A stretch of 64,000 bases of DNA from Escherichia fergusonii ATCC 35469 (GCF_000026225.1 NC_011740.1:1674001-1738000), one strand, 5' to 3'. Counted from the first letter of the stretch, positions 8,592 through 17,594 are shown. The notes: a model not told the origin generated them from the letters alone. Program-made: numbers and translations.

Positions 8592-8601
8592 TATTGACTC
8601 C

Positions 8602-9291
8602 TTAGGCGCTCAGTGCGTTATCTTGCAGATTTTCAAGGGAAAAAACGCGTTGGACGAAGATGCCTGGCGTAATGATATGTTCTGGATCCAGTTCTCCCAG
8701 CTCAACAAACTGGCTGACTTCCACAACGGTGGTTTTCGCCGCAGTGGCCATAATCGGACCAAAATTACGTGCAGCTTTGCGATATACCAGATTTCCCCAA
8801 CGGTCAGCCTGATGCGCTTTGATCAGGGCAAAGTCAGCTTTGATAGGGTATTCCAGTACATAGTCACGTCCGTCGATGTGGCGTGTTTCTTTACCTTCTG
8901 CAAGCGTAGTACCGTAACCTGTTGGGGTAAAAATCGCGCCCAGCCCTGCCCCCGCAGCCTGGATACGTGCCGCCAGGTTACCCTGTGGCACAAGTTCAAG
9001 CTCTATTTCTTTATTGCGGTATAAGGCGTCAAAAATTTGCGAGTCCACCTGACGGGGAAACGAGCAAATCATTTTCCTTACTCGTTTTGCTTTAAGTAGC
9101 GCCGCCAGTCCTACTTCACCGTTGCCGGCATTGTTGTTAATAATGGTGAGATCGCGTGCCCCTTGATCGATCAGGGCATCGATCAGATACGTGGGTTGTC
9201 CGGCGGTGCCAAATCCACCAATCATTATGGTGTCGCCATCCGCAATCCCGGCGATGGCCTCTTCGAGCGATGACACACGTTTATCAATCAT
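8602..9291 (-). CDS. pcaI: 3-oxoacid CoA-transferase subunit A (PcaI)
   Basis: CoA-binding subunit of the beta-ketoadipate CoA-transferase. ATG 9291, preceded by AAGGAG at 7 bases, gives 229 residues; an in-frame upstream start at 9324 has no such site. The glycine-rich CoA motif IMIGGFGTAGQP is at residues 22-33. It is the first gene of the minus-strand operon pcaIJFBDC. Its upstream region is shared with the divergent regulator at 9462 and carries two palindromic boxes. AtoD/ScoA relatives are the alternative family members. Confidence 0.93.
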   Translation of the reverse strand: MIDKRVSSLEEAIAGIADGDTIMIGGFGTAGQPTYLIDALIDQGARDLTIINNNAGNGEVGLAALLKAKRVRKMICSFPRQVDSQIFDALYRNKEIELELVPQGNLAARIQAAGAGLGAIFTPTGYGTTLAEGKETRHIDGRDYVLEYPIKADFALIKAHQADRWGNLVYRKAARNFGPIMATAAKTTVVEVSQFVELGELDPEHIITPGIFVQRVFSLENLQDNALSA

Positions 9292-9375
9292 CAGGTTGCT
9301 CCTTGTCGTGCGGATTTCGCACATTTATACGTTGTTCGCACAAAATGTGACCCACATAACGAATGCAATCAAGGG

Positions 9376-9406
9376 CGATAATCGAAATATGGTGCGATTA
9401 TCGAAC
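9376..9406. promoter_or_regulatory. Probable PcaR/IclR operator, two palindromic boxes
   Basis: CGATAATCG (9376-9384) and CGATTATCG (9395-9403) are reverse complements of one another, each itself palindromic about its middle base. Their centres are 19 bases apart, close to two helical turns. Read on the minus strand, 9392-9406 is GTTCGATAATCGCAC, which matches the PcaR site of Pseudomonas putida as I remember it. They lie in the 170-base divergent promoter region between pcaI and the regulator, about 85-115 bases upstream of the pcaI ATG. Confidence 0.75.
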
Positions 9407-9461
9407 ATCAGATATATTTGTTAGCAGAATGTGATCTAAGGCGAACAGTGAGGAAAAAACA

Positions 9462-10268
9462 GTGGAAAAACATCCTGATGATCGGCTGAACAGTGATGCC
9501 GATCCTTTTAAAGGCGATCCAAATTTTATGGCCTCGCTGGCGCGTGGACTGGACGTTATTCAGGCATTTACCCCGCAGCGACGGATGATGTCTATTTCAC
9601 AAATTAGCCAGAAAACAGGCATCCCAAGAGCAGCTGTCAGGCGCTGCCTTTATACACTGGGGAAATTGGGATTTGTTTATGCGCAGGATGGTAAAAATTT
9701 CGAACTACGTCCGCGAATTCTGGCACTCGGTCATGCTTATCTTGCTTCAACACCACTGGCAAGAGCAGCACAACCGGTCCTTAAACACTTAAGCGAAATG
9801 CTTAATGAATCCTGCTCTATTGCCACACTGGATGGTGACGATATTTTGTATATTGCCAGAGCGTCCAGTTCACGCATAATGACCATCGACCTTGATATTG
9901 GCAGTCGTTTACCCGCATGGGCGACCTCGATGGGCCGCGTATTACTAAGCCATTTGCCCGAAGAAAATCTCAATGACTTACTGGGCAGAGTGACGATGAT
10001 TCGCTACACCTCACAGACGGTGGATTCCGTTTCAGCGCTACGTGAAGAGCTGAAAAAAGTACAACAACAAGGTTACGCCCTGAACGATCAGGAACTGGAG
10101 ATGGGCTTGCGATCTATTGCGGTGCCATTAAGCAATACCCGAGGGCAAGTGCTGGCAGCATTGAACGTTGGCGTACATGCCGGACAAGTCTCTGCTGATG
10201 AATTATTAAGCCGGGTACTGCCGGAGCTACAAAAAGCGGCGCAGGAACTCTCGCTCCTGCTGGATTAG
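9462..10268 (+). CDS. pcaR: IclR-family regulator of the pca operon (PcaR/PcaU type)
   Basis: 268 residues from a GTG start with a GAGG-type ribosome site. The N-terminal winged helix-turn-helix (about 26-90) includes FMASLARGLDVIQAF and ISQISQKTGIPRAAVRRCLYTL. The C-terminal IclR effector domain (about 100-265) contains ARASSSRIMTIDLDIGSRLPAWATSMGRVLL. PcaR, PcaU and CatR of this family respond to beta-ketoadipate, protocatechuate or muconate and can activate or repress. Divergent placement opposite pcaI with twin palindromes between supports local control. Its stop codon directly abuts the stop codon of smrA on the other strand, leaving no room for a terminator. The symbol is by context; pcaU would be equally defensible. 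Confidence 0.88.
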   Translation: MEKHPDDRLNSDADPFKGDPNFMASLARGLDVIQAFTPQRRMMSISQISQKTGIPRAAVRRCLYTLGKLGFVYAQDGKNFELRPRILALGHAYLASTPLARAAQPVLKHLSEMLNESCSIATLDGDDILYIARASSSRIMTIDLDIGSRLPAWATSMGRVLLSHLPEENLNDLLGRVTMIRYTSQTVDSVSALREELKKVQQQGYALNDQELEMGLRSIAVPLSNTRGQVLAALNVGVHAGQVSADELLSRVLPELQKAAQELSLLLD

Positions 10269-10832
10269 TTACCGACTGCGTTTGGCGTGGCGCTCCCAGT
10301 TTTCCTGTTTTGCCTGGGCAGTTTTACGCAATGCAACATAACATGCCCCGCTGCCACCGTGATGTGGCAGTGCGGTGCAATACGCCTGAACGTCGTCAAA
10401 TTCCGTCAACCAACGGGCAACATAGCTGCGCACGATATTGGCATGAGATTTATCCTCACGGCCTTTGCCATGGATAATCAGCACATTACGTAAGCCGTCA
10501 GCCAATGCCTGATGAATAAAACTAAACACCATTTTCCGGCACTCTTCTACCGGCTGGCGAAGCAGGTTTAAACTGGCTTGCTGCGGATATTTACCACTGC
10601 GTAATTTATCTATCACGCCGTGTTGTAACCCTTCGCGACGGAACTCCAATGGTTGGCTGAGGGGAATAATGTCCAGAAACCCGGTAGTGAGGAAATTATC
10701 AAGTTGCAGAGTATCAATACGTTGCGGTGCACGTTGATTACGTGTGGGATGCCAGAGAACATCCGTTGAGCGTTTCAGCGGCTGGACATCTTCCATGGCG
10801 TCAAGAAACAGCGATTTGTCGTCAAGGTTCAT
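10269..10832 (-). CDS. smrA: Smr-domain protein SmrA (YdaL)
   Basis: 187 residues, the K-12 length, beginning MNLDDKSLFLDAMEDVQPLKR. The Smr domain covers about residues 85-170, with LDNFLTT upstream, the motif VLIIHGKGRE and the C-terminal HHGGSGACYVALRK. Smr domains are found in DNA or RNA nucleases related to the MutS2 C-terminus, and SmrA has been reported to have DNA endonuclease activity. The ATG follows GGAGG. In K-12 the next genes are mcaS and abgR; here only a 194-base gap separates it from ogt. Confidence 0.95.
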   Translation of the reverse strand: MNLDDKSLFLDAMEDVQPLKRSTDVLWHPTRNQRAPQRIDTLQLDNFLTTGFLDIIPLSQPLEFRREGLQHGVIDKLRSGKYPQQASLNLLRQPVEECRKMVFSFIHQALADGLRNVLIIHGKGREDKSHANIVRSYVARWLTEFDDVQAYCTALPHHGGSGACYVALRKTAQAKQENWERHAKRSR

Positions 10833-10895
10833 ACTACATCCTCCCGCAATTAAAAGCGCATTATCATAACCACGTCACTGTCCACCAACAAGAAC

Positions 10896-10950
10896 GTACT
10901 GCTGTGTGTATTGTAGAGTCTGCGGATGTCGACAGACTCGATTTTGTTAT
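10896..10950 (+). ncRNA. McaS-like sRNA, 3' half only (5' part diverged or lost)
   Basis: The plus strand here reads TACTGCTGTGTGTATTGTAG, then the hairpin GAGTCTG ... CAGACTC (10916-10939) and GATTTTGTTATT. This resembles the middle and terminator of E. coli McaS, which lies between abgR and smrA in K-12 and is divergent from smrA, as here. The 5' stem-loop of McaS that I recall is not recognisable upstream of 10896, and the terminal T run is interrupted. I read it as a degraded or diverged McaS; expression is uncertain. Confidence 0.55.
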
Positions 10951-11026
10951 TCCACTTCGTAAGTATGGTGACGAATGCCCGCCGCGTGATATTTTGTAGC
11001 CCCCATTCTGCATACAGGGTTGAAAA

Positions 11027-11542
11027 ATGCTGACATTACTCGAAGATAAAATTGCCACGCCGCTGGGAATGCTTGCGGTAATTTGTGATGAACAATTTCG
11101 CCTGCGTGCAGTTGAATGGGAAGAGTATCGTCACCGCATGATGCAATTGCTGGATATTCATTACCGGACTGAAGGGTATGAACTGCGTGAAGCTAACAAT
11201 CCCGGCGGGCTCTGCCAGCATCTGACAGATTACTTTGAGGGCAATCTGTCGGTAATTGACAACCTGCCTACCGCCACGGCTGGAACACCGTTTCAACGCG
11301 AAGTATGGCAGGTATTGCGAACCATTCCCTGCGGACAAGTGATGCACTATGGACAACTAGCCGAGAAGTTAGGGCGTCCTGGTGCTGCCCGCGCAGTAGG
11401 CGCCGCCAACGGCTCCAACCCCATCAGTATTGTTGTACCTTGCCATCGGGTTATTGGACGAAACGGCACAATGACCGGCTATGCCGGCGGAGTGCAGCGA
11501 AAAGAGTGGTTATTGCGCCACGAAGGTTATCTCCTGCTGTAA
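11027..11542 (+). CDS. ogt: O6-alkylguanine-DNA alkyltransferase Ogt
   Basis: Constitutive suicide DNA repair protein that moves alkyl groups from O6-alkylguanine and O4-alkylthymine to its own cysteine. 171 residues, as in K-12. The active-site motif VPCHRVIGRNG places the acceptor at Cys139. The helix-turn-helix recognition segment GQLAEKLGRPGAARAVGAANGSNP precedes it. No Ada-type N-terminal methylphosphotriester domain is present, which separates it from Ada. It is followed by fnr on the same strand after 194 bases containing the fnr promoter. Confidence 0.97.
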   Translation: MLTLLEDKIATPLGMLAVICDEQFRLRAVEWEEYRHRMMQLLDIHYRTEGYELREANNPGGLCQHLTDYFEGNLSVIDNLPTATAGTPFQREVWQVLRTIPCGQVMHYGQLAEKLGRPGAARAVGAANGSNPISIVVPCHRVIGRNGTMTGYAGGVQRKEWLLRHEGYLLL

Positions 11543-11703
11543 TGACCAGGCTATTTGTGCCTTCTTACATCCTTGTTAACGTAAAGTTACCGTTAACAAT
11601 GTACGGTTATTCAACAAGATATCGTTATTTCTGAAGCAAATATAAGAATAATCCGCTATTGAAGGATTTGCGCCCTTACGTGCTCACCAAAAAGATGTTA
11701 AAA

Positions 11704-11717
11704 TTGACAAATATCAA
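11704..11717 (+). promoter_or_regulatory. FNR box in the fnr promoter (autoregulation)
   Basis: TTGACAAATATCAA is a near-consensus FNR site, 20 bases upstream of the fnr ATG. In E. coli, FNR binds near its own transcription start and represses itself modestly under anaerobiosis. Confidence 0.85.
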
Positions 11718-11736
11718 TTACGGCTTGAGCAGACCT

Positions 11737-12489
11737 ATGATCCCGGAAAAGCGAATTATACGGCGCATTCAGTCTGGCGGTTGTGCTATCCATTGCCAGG
11801 ATTGCAGCATCAGCCAGCTTTGCATCCCGTTCACACTTAACGAGCATGAGCTTGATCAGCTTGATAACATCATCGAGCGTAAAAAGCCCATTCAGAAAGG
11901 CCAGACACTGTTTAAAGCTGGCGATGAACTGAAATCGCTCTACGCCATCCGATCCGGCACGATTAAAAGCTATACCATTACCGAACAAGGCGATGAACAG
12001 ATCACCGGTTTCCATTTAGCAGGCGATCTGGTCGGTTTTGATGCCATCGGCACTGGACATCATCCGAGTTTCGCCCAGGCGCTGGAAACCTCGATGGTAT
12101 GCGAAATCCCGTTTGAAACACTGGACGATCTGTCCGGGAAAATGCCGAATCTGCGTCAGCAGATGATGCGCCTGATGAGCGGTGAGATCAAAGGCGACCA
12201 GGATATGATCCTGTTGTTGTCGAAGAAAAATGCCGAAGAACGTCTGGCGGCGTTTATATACAATCTTTCCCGTCGTTTCGCCCAGCGTGGTTTCTCTCCT
12301 CGCGAATTCCGTTTGACGATGACGCGTGGTGATATCGGTAACTATCTGGGGCTGACCGTTGAAACTATCAGCCGTTTGCTGGGGCGTTTCCAGAAAAGTG
12401 GTATGCTGGCAGTAAAAGGCAAATACATCACCATTGAAAATAACGATGCGCTGGCACAACTTGCCGGTCATACACGCAACGTTGCCTGA
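11737..12489 (+). CDS. fnr: Oxygen-sensing global regulator FNR
   Basis: Global transcription factor for the switch to anaerobic growth. A [4Fe-4S] cluster holds it as an active dimer without oxygen. ATG 11737 gives 250 residues, identical in length to K-12 FNR; upstream in-frame starts would add 26 residues not seen in the family. Cluster ligands are Cys20, Cys23 and Cys29 in the N-terminal CAIHCQDCSISQLC segment plus Cys122 in TSMVCEI. The cyclic-nucleotide-type beta-roll spans about 30-140, the dimer helix 140-160, and the C-terminal helix-turn-helix includes TVETISRLLGRFQ. FNR boxes are visible at its own promoter and at fnrS. A Tn2 insertion lies 88 bases after its stop. Confidence 0.99.
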   Translation: MIPEKRIIRRIQSGGCAIHCQDCSISQLCIPFTLNEHELDQLDNIIERKKPIQKGQTLFKAGDELKSLYAIRSGTIKSYTITEQGDEQITGFHLAGDLVGFDAIGTGHHPSFAQALETSMVCEIPFETLDDLSGKMPNLRQQMMRLMSGEIKGDQDMILLLSKKNAEERLAAFIYNLSRRFAQRGFSPREFRLTMTRGDIGNYLGLTVETISRLLGRFQKSGMLAVKGKYITIENNDALAQLAGHTRNVA

Positions 12490-12515
12490 TTAATCCACAA
12501 ACCTTCCGTTATGTT

Positions 12516-12558
12516 TCTGTCAGATCGATAAATTATTTGTATTTATTGATCTGACAGA
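12516..12558 (+). terminator. Long hairpin downstream of fnr
   Basis: TCTGTCAGATCGATAAAT (12516-12533) pairs with ATTTATTGATCTGACAGA (12541-12558) over 18 positions with a single G-U. The loop is 7 bases. No T tract follows, so it may terminate with help or stabilise the fnr mRNA 3' end. Tn2 inserted 18 bases beyond it. Confidence 0.7.
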
Positions 12559-12576
12559 AGATTCCCCCCTGTTTCA

Positions 12577-12614
12577 GGGGTCTGACGCTCAGTGGAACGA
12601 AAACTCACGTTAAG
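12577..12614 (+). repeat. Tn2 left terminal inverted repeat (tnpA end)
   Basis: 38 bases beginning GGGGTCTGACGCTCAGTGGA and ending CACGTTAAG. The tnpA stop codon (12610-12612) lies inside it. It is the exact reverse complement of 17489-17526. Confidence 0.98.
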
Positions 12615-15600
12615 CAACGTTTTCTGCCTCTGACGCCTCTTTTAATGGTCTCAGATGTCCTTTGGTCACCAGTTCTGCCAGCGTGAAGGAATAATGGCCG
12701 AGCATATTGATATGTCCGTGGCAAAGCGGGGAGAGGCGTGCGATATCTTCATCATTCAGTGTTTCACCCTGCGCCCGGAGATGATCCAGGGCTGCCTGCA
12801 TATAAATAGTGTTCCATAACACGACGGCGTTAGTGACCAGCCCCAGTGTGCCCAGTTGATCTTCCTGACCGTCGGTATATCGTTTTCTTATCTCACCTTT
12901 TTGACCGTGACAGATGGCTCTGGCAACGGCATGGCGACTTTCTCCCCGATTAAGCTGGGTCAGAATGCGCCGGCGGTAATCTTCATCATCAATATAATTA
13001 AGCAGATACAGCGTTTTGTTGATGCGCCCCACTTCAATGATTGCCTGAGTCAGTCCGGAAGGACGTTCACTTTTCAGCAATGAACGGACCAGCACTGAAA
13101 CCTGTACTTTGCCCAGCTTCAGGGAGCCAGCGGTCCGGATCATTTCGTCCCACTGAAGGACTATTTTTCGGGGATCTGATTGCCCTCTGGCAATATCATT
13201 CAGCACGCCATAGTCGGCATCATGGTCCATTCGCCAGAAAACCGAAGCACCGGCATCAGCCAGGCGTGGAGAAAACTGGTATCCCAGCAGCCAGAAAAGG
13301 CCAAAGACAAGTTCGCTGGCACCTGCTGTATCGGTCATAATTTCGGTTGGATTCAGCCCGGTCTCCTGTTCCAGAAGACCTTCCAGCACAAAGATAGAGT
13401 CCCTCAGCGTCCCCGGTATAACGATGCCATGAAAGCCGGAATACTGATCGGACACAAAGTTGTACCAGGTGATCCCTCTGTTATTACCAAAGTATTTGCG
13501 GTTCGGTCCGGCATTGATTGTTCTGACTGGCGTAACAAAGCGCATTCCATCTGCAGATGCCACTTCTCCTCCACCCCATATCTGTGCCAGTGGCAGCGTT
13601 GCCTGAAAATCAACCAGTCTGGCATTAGCGCTGGTGATAGTTTCAGCCCGCAGATAGTTCGCTTTTGTCCAGTTCAGCCGGTGTCGGGTCAGTGCAGGAA
13701 CATTTGATCTGATCAGTGGTTCCAGACCGATATTGCAGGCTTCAGCCATCAGCACGGCGCTGATGCTGACGGGCAGATCATCAACTCTGGCACTGGCTTC
13801 ACTAGCATGGAAAAACTCATCAGCAAATCCGGTATGGGCGTTAATTTCGAGCAGCAACTCCGTTAAATCCACCGGAGGGAGTAGATCACTGATCATTTTG
13901 CTCAGTCGTTTCAGACTGTCCGGCTCATCAAGACTGGCGAGGGGAGAAATTGTCAACCGGGGCTTCGGGCCAGAAACATCGAGTTCGACAGCCTCATTTT
14001 CGCAAAGACGTGCAGCAACCTGTCTGTAACGACTATCAAGCTGATGACCCAGAGATTTTATTGCTTCCTGCGGGTCTGTCGGGTGCCCCAAAGAACGATA
14101 AACCTTAATCCGGTTTGCCTGCCAGTCAGCACCCTGTAGTAATCTTGCACGAGGATCTCCCCACCGGTTACTGCCGGTAACGTAGACATCCCTCCGCCTC
14201 AGACTATCCTGCAGTTTACTGAGAAAGCAGAGCGTGTATCCCCTGCGGGTGATATGTTTTTCCTTGTTAATCACCAGCCGTTTCCATGACCGACTGATAA
14301 TTTCCGTTGGTGCGTCGTCAAAAAACTGCCGCCGTGAGCTGAACTCCCGGCTGAGGTAGTCACAGGCATTCAGAGTGGTAACCCCGGCAGGTGCGGATGA
14401 AAATTTAACGGTATTCAGCAGATGGGGCAGGAAACGACGAACGCGCCCGTACTGCTCCACCATTTCTTCATGAAAATTATCGTCTGAGGGCCGGGCAATT
14501 TCACGGACAAGCGTGATGATTTCAGCCAGCTTTTGCCTTGGGATGTAGCTGAACACCTCAGCACGAATCGATTCGTCCGGTGTTTCTTCTTTCAGCAGGT
14601 ACGAACATGCGCTGGCGAGCGCCAATGCAGATTTATCCAGATCCTTCAGCGAGCGGAGCCGTTTTTTCTGCCCAATCTTTCTGGCGTCACGGATGATAAC
14701 GGCCAGCATGGCGTCCAGAACGTCCAATGCATCATCCAGCGCCAGCGTTTCCCATGCAAGGACAAAGGCAACCAGAACCGCCATCCTTTTCTGCGGTGAC
14801 ATCCTGGCAATATTGAACACCGAAGTCATACCAGCATAACGTGCGAGATTTTTCAGGCGCACAGCCGGGAGTGTACTCAGGTTTTCAGCATGCAGGCCAA
14901 AATCGTTCAGAGTTTTCCAGCGTTCAATTGCTTCATTAAACGCCGGACCACTGATGGTCACAGGGCCCTTTTTCAGTGATTCCAGTAAAGACAGGCGGCT
15001 GCAATCAGTTGGCCCCAGCAGCATCTCCAGCTGTGAACGCTGTTCGGCTGACGGTATCAGTGCCAGTTTGTTCCACAGGCGCAACGTCGCCTTTTCCCTT
15101 ACCTCTGAAATCAACCGGGTCAGCGTAGTGGCTCCGGGGAGAATAATACGATGTTGCATAAGCCACCCTGTCGCCAGATCGAAAAGCAGGCCAGGACGTT
15201 CGTTGCTTATCCAGCTCCGGGTATATAAAAGACGGGTAAGGCGAAATGTCCAGGGCCAGGCAAATTCACGATACTGATAGTGCTGACGTATCAGCGCTGC
15301 ATGCTCACGGCGGGTATTTTCCCTCTGACCGTATTCTGCAAGAACGGTGATATCACGAATCCCGAGCTGTCTGGCGGTAAAATGCCGGACGCCGGAAGGA
15401 ATATGATTCATATCGGTGAGGAAGGTGCCCAGAAAACGGACACATCCAATTTGCAGGGCAATGCCCAGACGGTTGTGATCACCTCTGCTTTTTCCGATAA
15501 ATTCCTTGTCTGCTTCATCAAGGTGAAAATATCGTGCCAGCTGAAGCTCATCCGGTTCACCGGTGAATCTGCCATAGCTTTCAGTCTGCTCAGTGGTCAG

Positions 15601-15615
15601 AAAGTCAACGGGCAT
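12610..15615 (-). CDS. tnpA: Tn3-family transposase TnpA (Tn2)
   Basis: Transposase that binds the 38-base ends and carries out replicative transposition. ATG 15615 gives 1,001 residues starting MPVDFLTTEQTESYGRF, the standard Tn3/Tn2 length; longer in-frame extensions run into the res site and are rejected. DDE-type catalytic aspartates lie in the segments NFVSDQYSGFHG and IMTDTAGASELVF in the C-terminal third. The frame is intact from start to stop, so the element should be able to move. Transcription begins in res and is repressed by TnpR. The stop lies within the inverted repeat. Confidence 0.98.
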   Translation of the reverse strand: MPVDFLTTEQTESYGRFTGEPDELQLARYFHLDEADKEFIGKSRGDHNRLGIALQIGCVRFLGTFLTDMNHIPSGVRHFTARQLGIRDITVLAEYGQRENTRREHAALIRQHYQYREFAWPWTFRLTRLLYTRSWISNERPGLLFDLATGWLMQHRIILPGATTLTRLISEVREKATLRLWNKLALIPSAEQRSQLEMLLGPTDCSRLSLLESLKKGPVTISGPAFNEAIERWKTLNDFGLHAENLSTLPAVRLKNLARYAGMTSVFNIARMSPQKRMAVLVAFVLAWETLALDDALDVLDAMLAVIIRDARKIGQKKRLRSLKDLDKSALALASACSYLLKEETPDESIRAEVFSYIPRQKLAEIITLVREIARPSDDNFHEEMVEQYGRVRRFLPHLLNTVKFSSAPAGVTTLNACDYLSREFSSRRQFFDDAPTEIISRSWKRLVINKEKHITRRGYTLCFLSKLQDSLRRRDVYVTGSNRWGDPRARLLQGADWQANRIKVYRSLGHPTDPQEAIKSLGHQLDSRYRQVAARLCENEAVELDVSGPKPRLTISPLASLDEPDSLKRLSKMISDLLPPVDLTELLLEINAHTGFADEFFHASEASARVDDLPVSISAVLMAEACNIGLEPLIRSNVPALTRHRLNWTKANYLRAETITSANARLVDFQATLPLAQIWGGGEVASADGMRFVTPVRTINAGPNRKYFGNNRGITWYNFVSDQYSGFHGIVIPGTLRDSIFVLEGLLEQETGLNPTEIMTDTAGASELVFGLFWLLGYQFSPRLADAGASVFWRMDHDADYGVLNDIARGQSDPRKIVLQWDEMIRTAGSLKLGKVQVSVLVRSLLKSERPSGLTQAIIEVGRINKTLYLLNYIDDEDYRRRILTQLNRGESRHAVARAICHGQKGEIRKRYTDGQEDQLGTLGLVTNAVVLWNTIYMQAALDHLRAQGETLNDEDIARLSPLCHGHINMLGHYSFTLAELVTKGHLRPLKEASEAENVA

Positions 15616-15659
15616 ATCGGCCTCCCTGCCTGACGGGCATTTAGTAACATTTTTCCAAC

Positions 15660-15773
15660 CGTACGAAATGTTATAAATTATCGGACATCGTAAAACTGTT
15701 ACATTAATATGTCTATTAAATCGTAAATTTGTAATAATAGACATGAGTTGTCCGATATTCGATTTAAGGTACA
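15660..15773. other. res site of Tn2 (resolution sites I, II, III)
   Basis: Three resolvase-binding sites lie between tnpA and tnpR. Site I is about 15660-15687 around the crossover TTATAA. Site II is 15710-15743, with TGTCTATT and AATAGACA as its ends. Site III is 15749-15773, TGTCCGATATT to AAGGTACA. TnpR bound here resolves cointegrates and represses both tnpA and tnpR promoters, which lie in the same stretch. Confidence 0.9.
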
Positions 15774-15778
15774 TTTTT

Positions 15779-16336
15779 ATGCGACTTTTTGGTTACGCTC
15801 GGGTCTCAACCAGTCAGCAGTCTCTTGATCTTCAGGTCAGAGCACTCAAAGACGCAGGTGTGAAAGCAAACCGTATATTTACCGATAAGGCATCCGGCAG
15901 TTCAACAGACCGGGAAGGGCTGGATTTGCTGAGGATGAAGGTGGAGGAAGGTGATGTCATTCTGGTTAAGAAGCTCGACCGTCTTGGCCGCGACACTGCC
16001 GATATGATCCAACTGATAAAGGAATTTGACGCTCAGGGCGTGGCAGTCCGGTTCATTGATGACGGGATCAGTACCGACGGTGATATGGGGCAAATGGTGG
16101 TCACCATCCTGTCGGCTGTGGCACAGGCTGAACGCCGGAGGATCCTAGAACGCACGAATGAGGGCCGACAGGAAGCAAAGCTGAAAGGAATCAAATTTGG
16201 CCGCAGGCGTACCGTGGACAGGAACGTCGTGCTGACGCTTCATCAGAAGGGCACTGGTGCAACGGAAATTGCTCATCAGCTCAGTATTGCCCGCTCCACG
16301 GTTTATAAAATTCTTGAAGACGAAAGGGCCTCGTGA
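15779..16336 (+). CDS. tnpR: Serine resolvase TnpR (Tn2)
   Basis: Site-specific serine recombinase that resolves the transposition cointegrate at res, and represses tnpA. ATG 15779 gives 185 residues, the Tn3 length; an upstream start at 15743 lies within res and is rejected. The catalytic serine is Ser10 in FGYARVSTSQQSL. Conserved KKLDRLGRDTADM and RRRILERTNEGR follow, and the C-terminal helix-turn-helix is EIAHQLSIARSTVYKIL. It is divergent from tnpA across the res site and followed by bla. Confidence 0.98.
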   Translation: MRLFGYARVSTSQQSLDLQVRALKDAGVKANRIFTDKASGSSTDREGLDLLRMKVEEGDVILVKKLDRLGRDTADMIQLIKEFDAQGVAVRFIDDGISTDGDMGQMVVTILSAVAQAERRRILERTNEGRQEAKLKGIKFGRRRTVDRNVVLTLHQKGTGATEIAHQLSIARSTVYKILEDERAS

Positions 16337-16448
16337 TACGCCTATTTTTATAGGTTAATGTCATGATAATAATGGTTTCTTAGACGTCAGGTGGCACTTT
16401 TCGGGGAAATGTGCGCGGAACCCCTATTTGTTTATTTTTCTAAATACA

Positions 16449-16477
16449 TTCAAATATGTATCCGCTCATGAGACAAT
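16449..16477 (+). promoter_or_regulatory. bla promoter P3
   Basis: -35 TTCAAA (16449-16454) and -10 GACAAT (16472-16477) are separated by 17 bases. This is the ordinary weak P3 promoter of blaTEM; the stronger Pa/Pb or P4 variants need base changes not present here as far as I can judge. The bla ATG is 41 bases beyond the -10. Confidence 0.9.
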
Positions 16478-16506
16478 AACCCTGGTAAATGCTTCAATAA
16501 TATTGA

Positions 16507-17379
<873 letters not shown>

Positions 17380-17440
17380 CTGTCAGACCAAGTTTACTCA
17401 TATATACTTTAGATTGATTTAAAACTTCATTTTTAATTTA

Positions 17441-17466
17441 AAAGGATCTAGGTGAAGATCCTTTTT
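17441..17466 (+). terminator. bla transcription terminator
   Basis: AAAGGATCT (17441-17449) pairs with AGATCCTTT (17456-17464) and runs into a T tract. It lies 62 bases after the bla stop and should limit read-through towards uspE. Confidence 0.8.
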
Positions 17467-17488
17467 GATAATCTCATGACCAAAATCC

Positions 17489-17526
17489 CTTAACGTGAGT
17501 TTTCGTTCCACTGAGCGTCAGACCCC
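17489..17526 (-). repeat. Tn2 right terminal inverted repeat (bla end)
   Basis: 38 bases from CTTAACGTGAGTTTTCG to GCGTCAGACCCC, the perfect reverse complement of the left end at 12577-12614. The target duplication TTTCA follows directly. Confidence 0.98.
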
Positions 17527-17594
17527 TTTCATTCACCATATATAGGTTACTCTTTTAATTACAAACTGCGATGACAGTTGTAAGGAGACCCTGT

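Noticed and set aside
9330..9360. CRP-like site near AAATGTGACCCACATAA upstream of pcaI
   Set aside because: The second half-site does not match TCACA at the right spacing; too weak to list as a site.
15616..15774. N-terminal extension of TnpA to 1,054 residues
   Set aside because: It would cover the res site; the established TnpA begins at MPVDFL (15615).
15743..15778. N-terminal extension of TnpR
   Set aside because: Lies inside res sites II/III; the known resolvase begins MRLFGYARVS.
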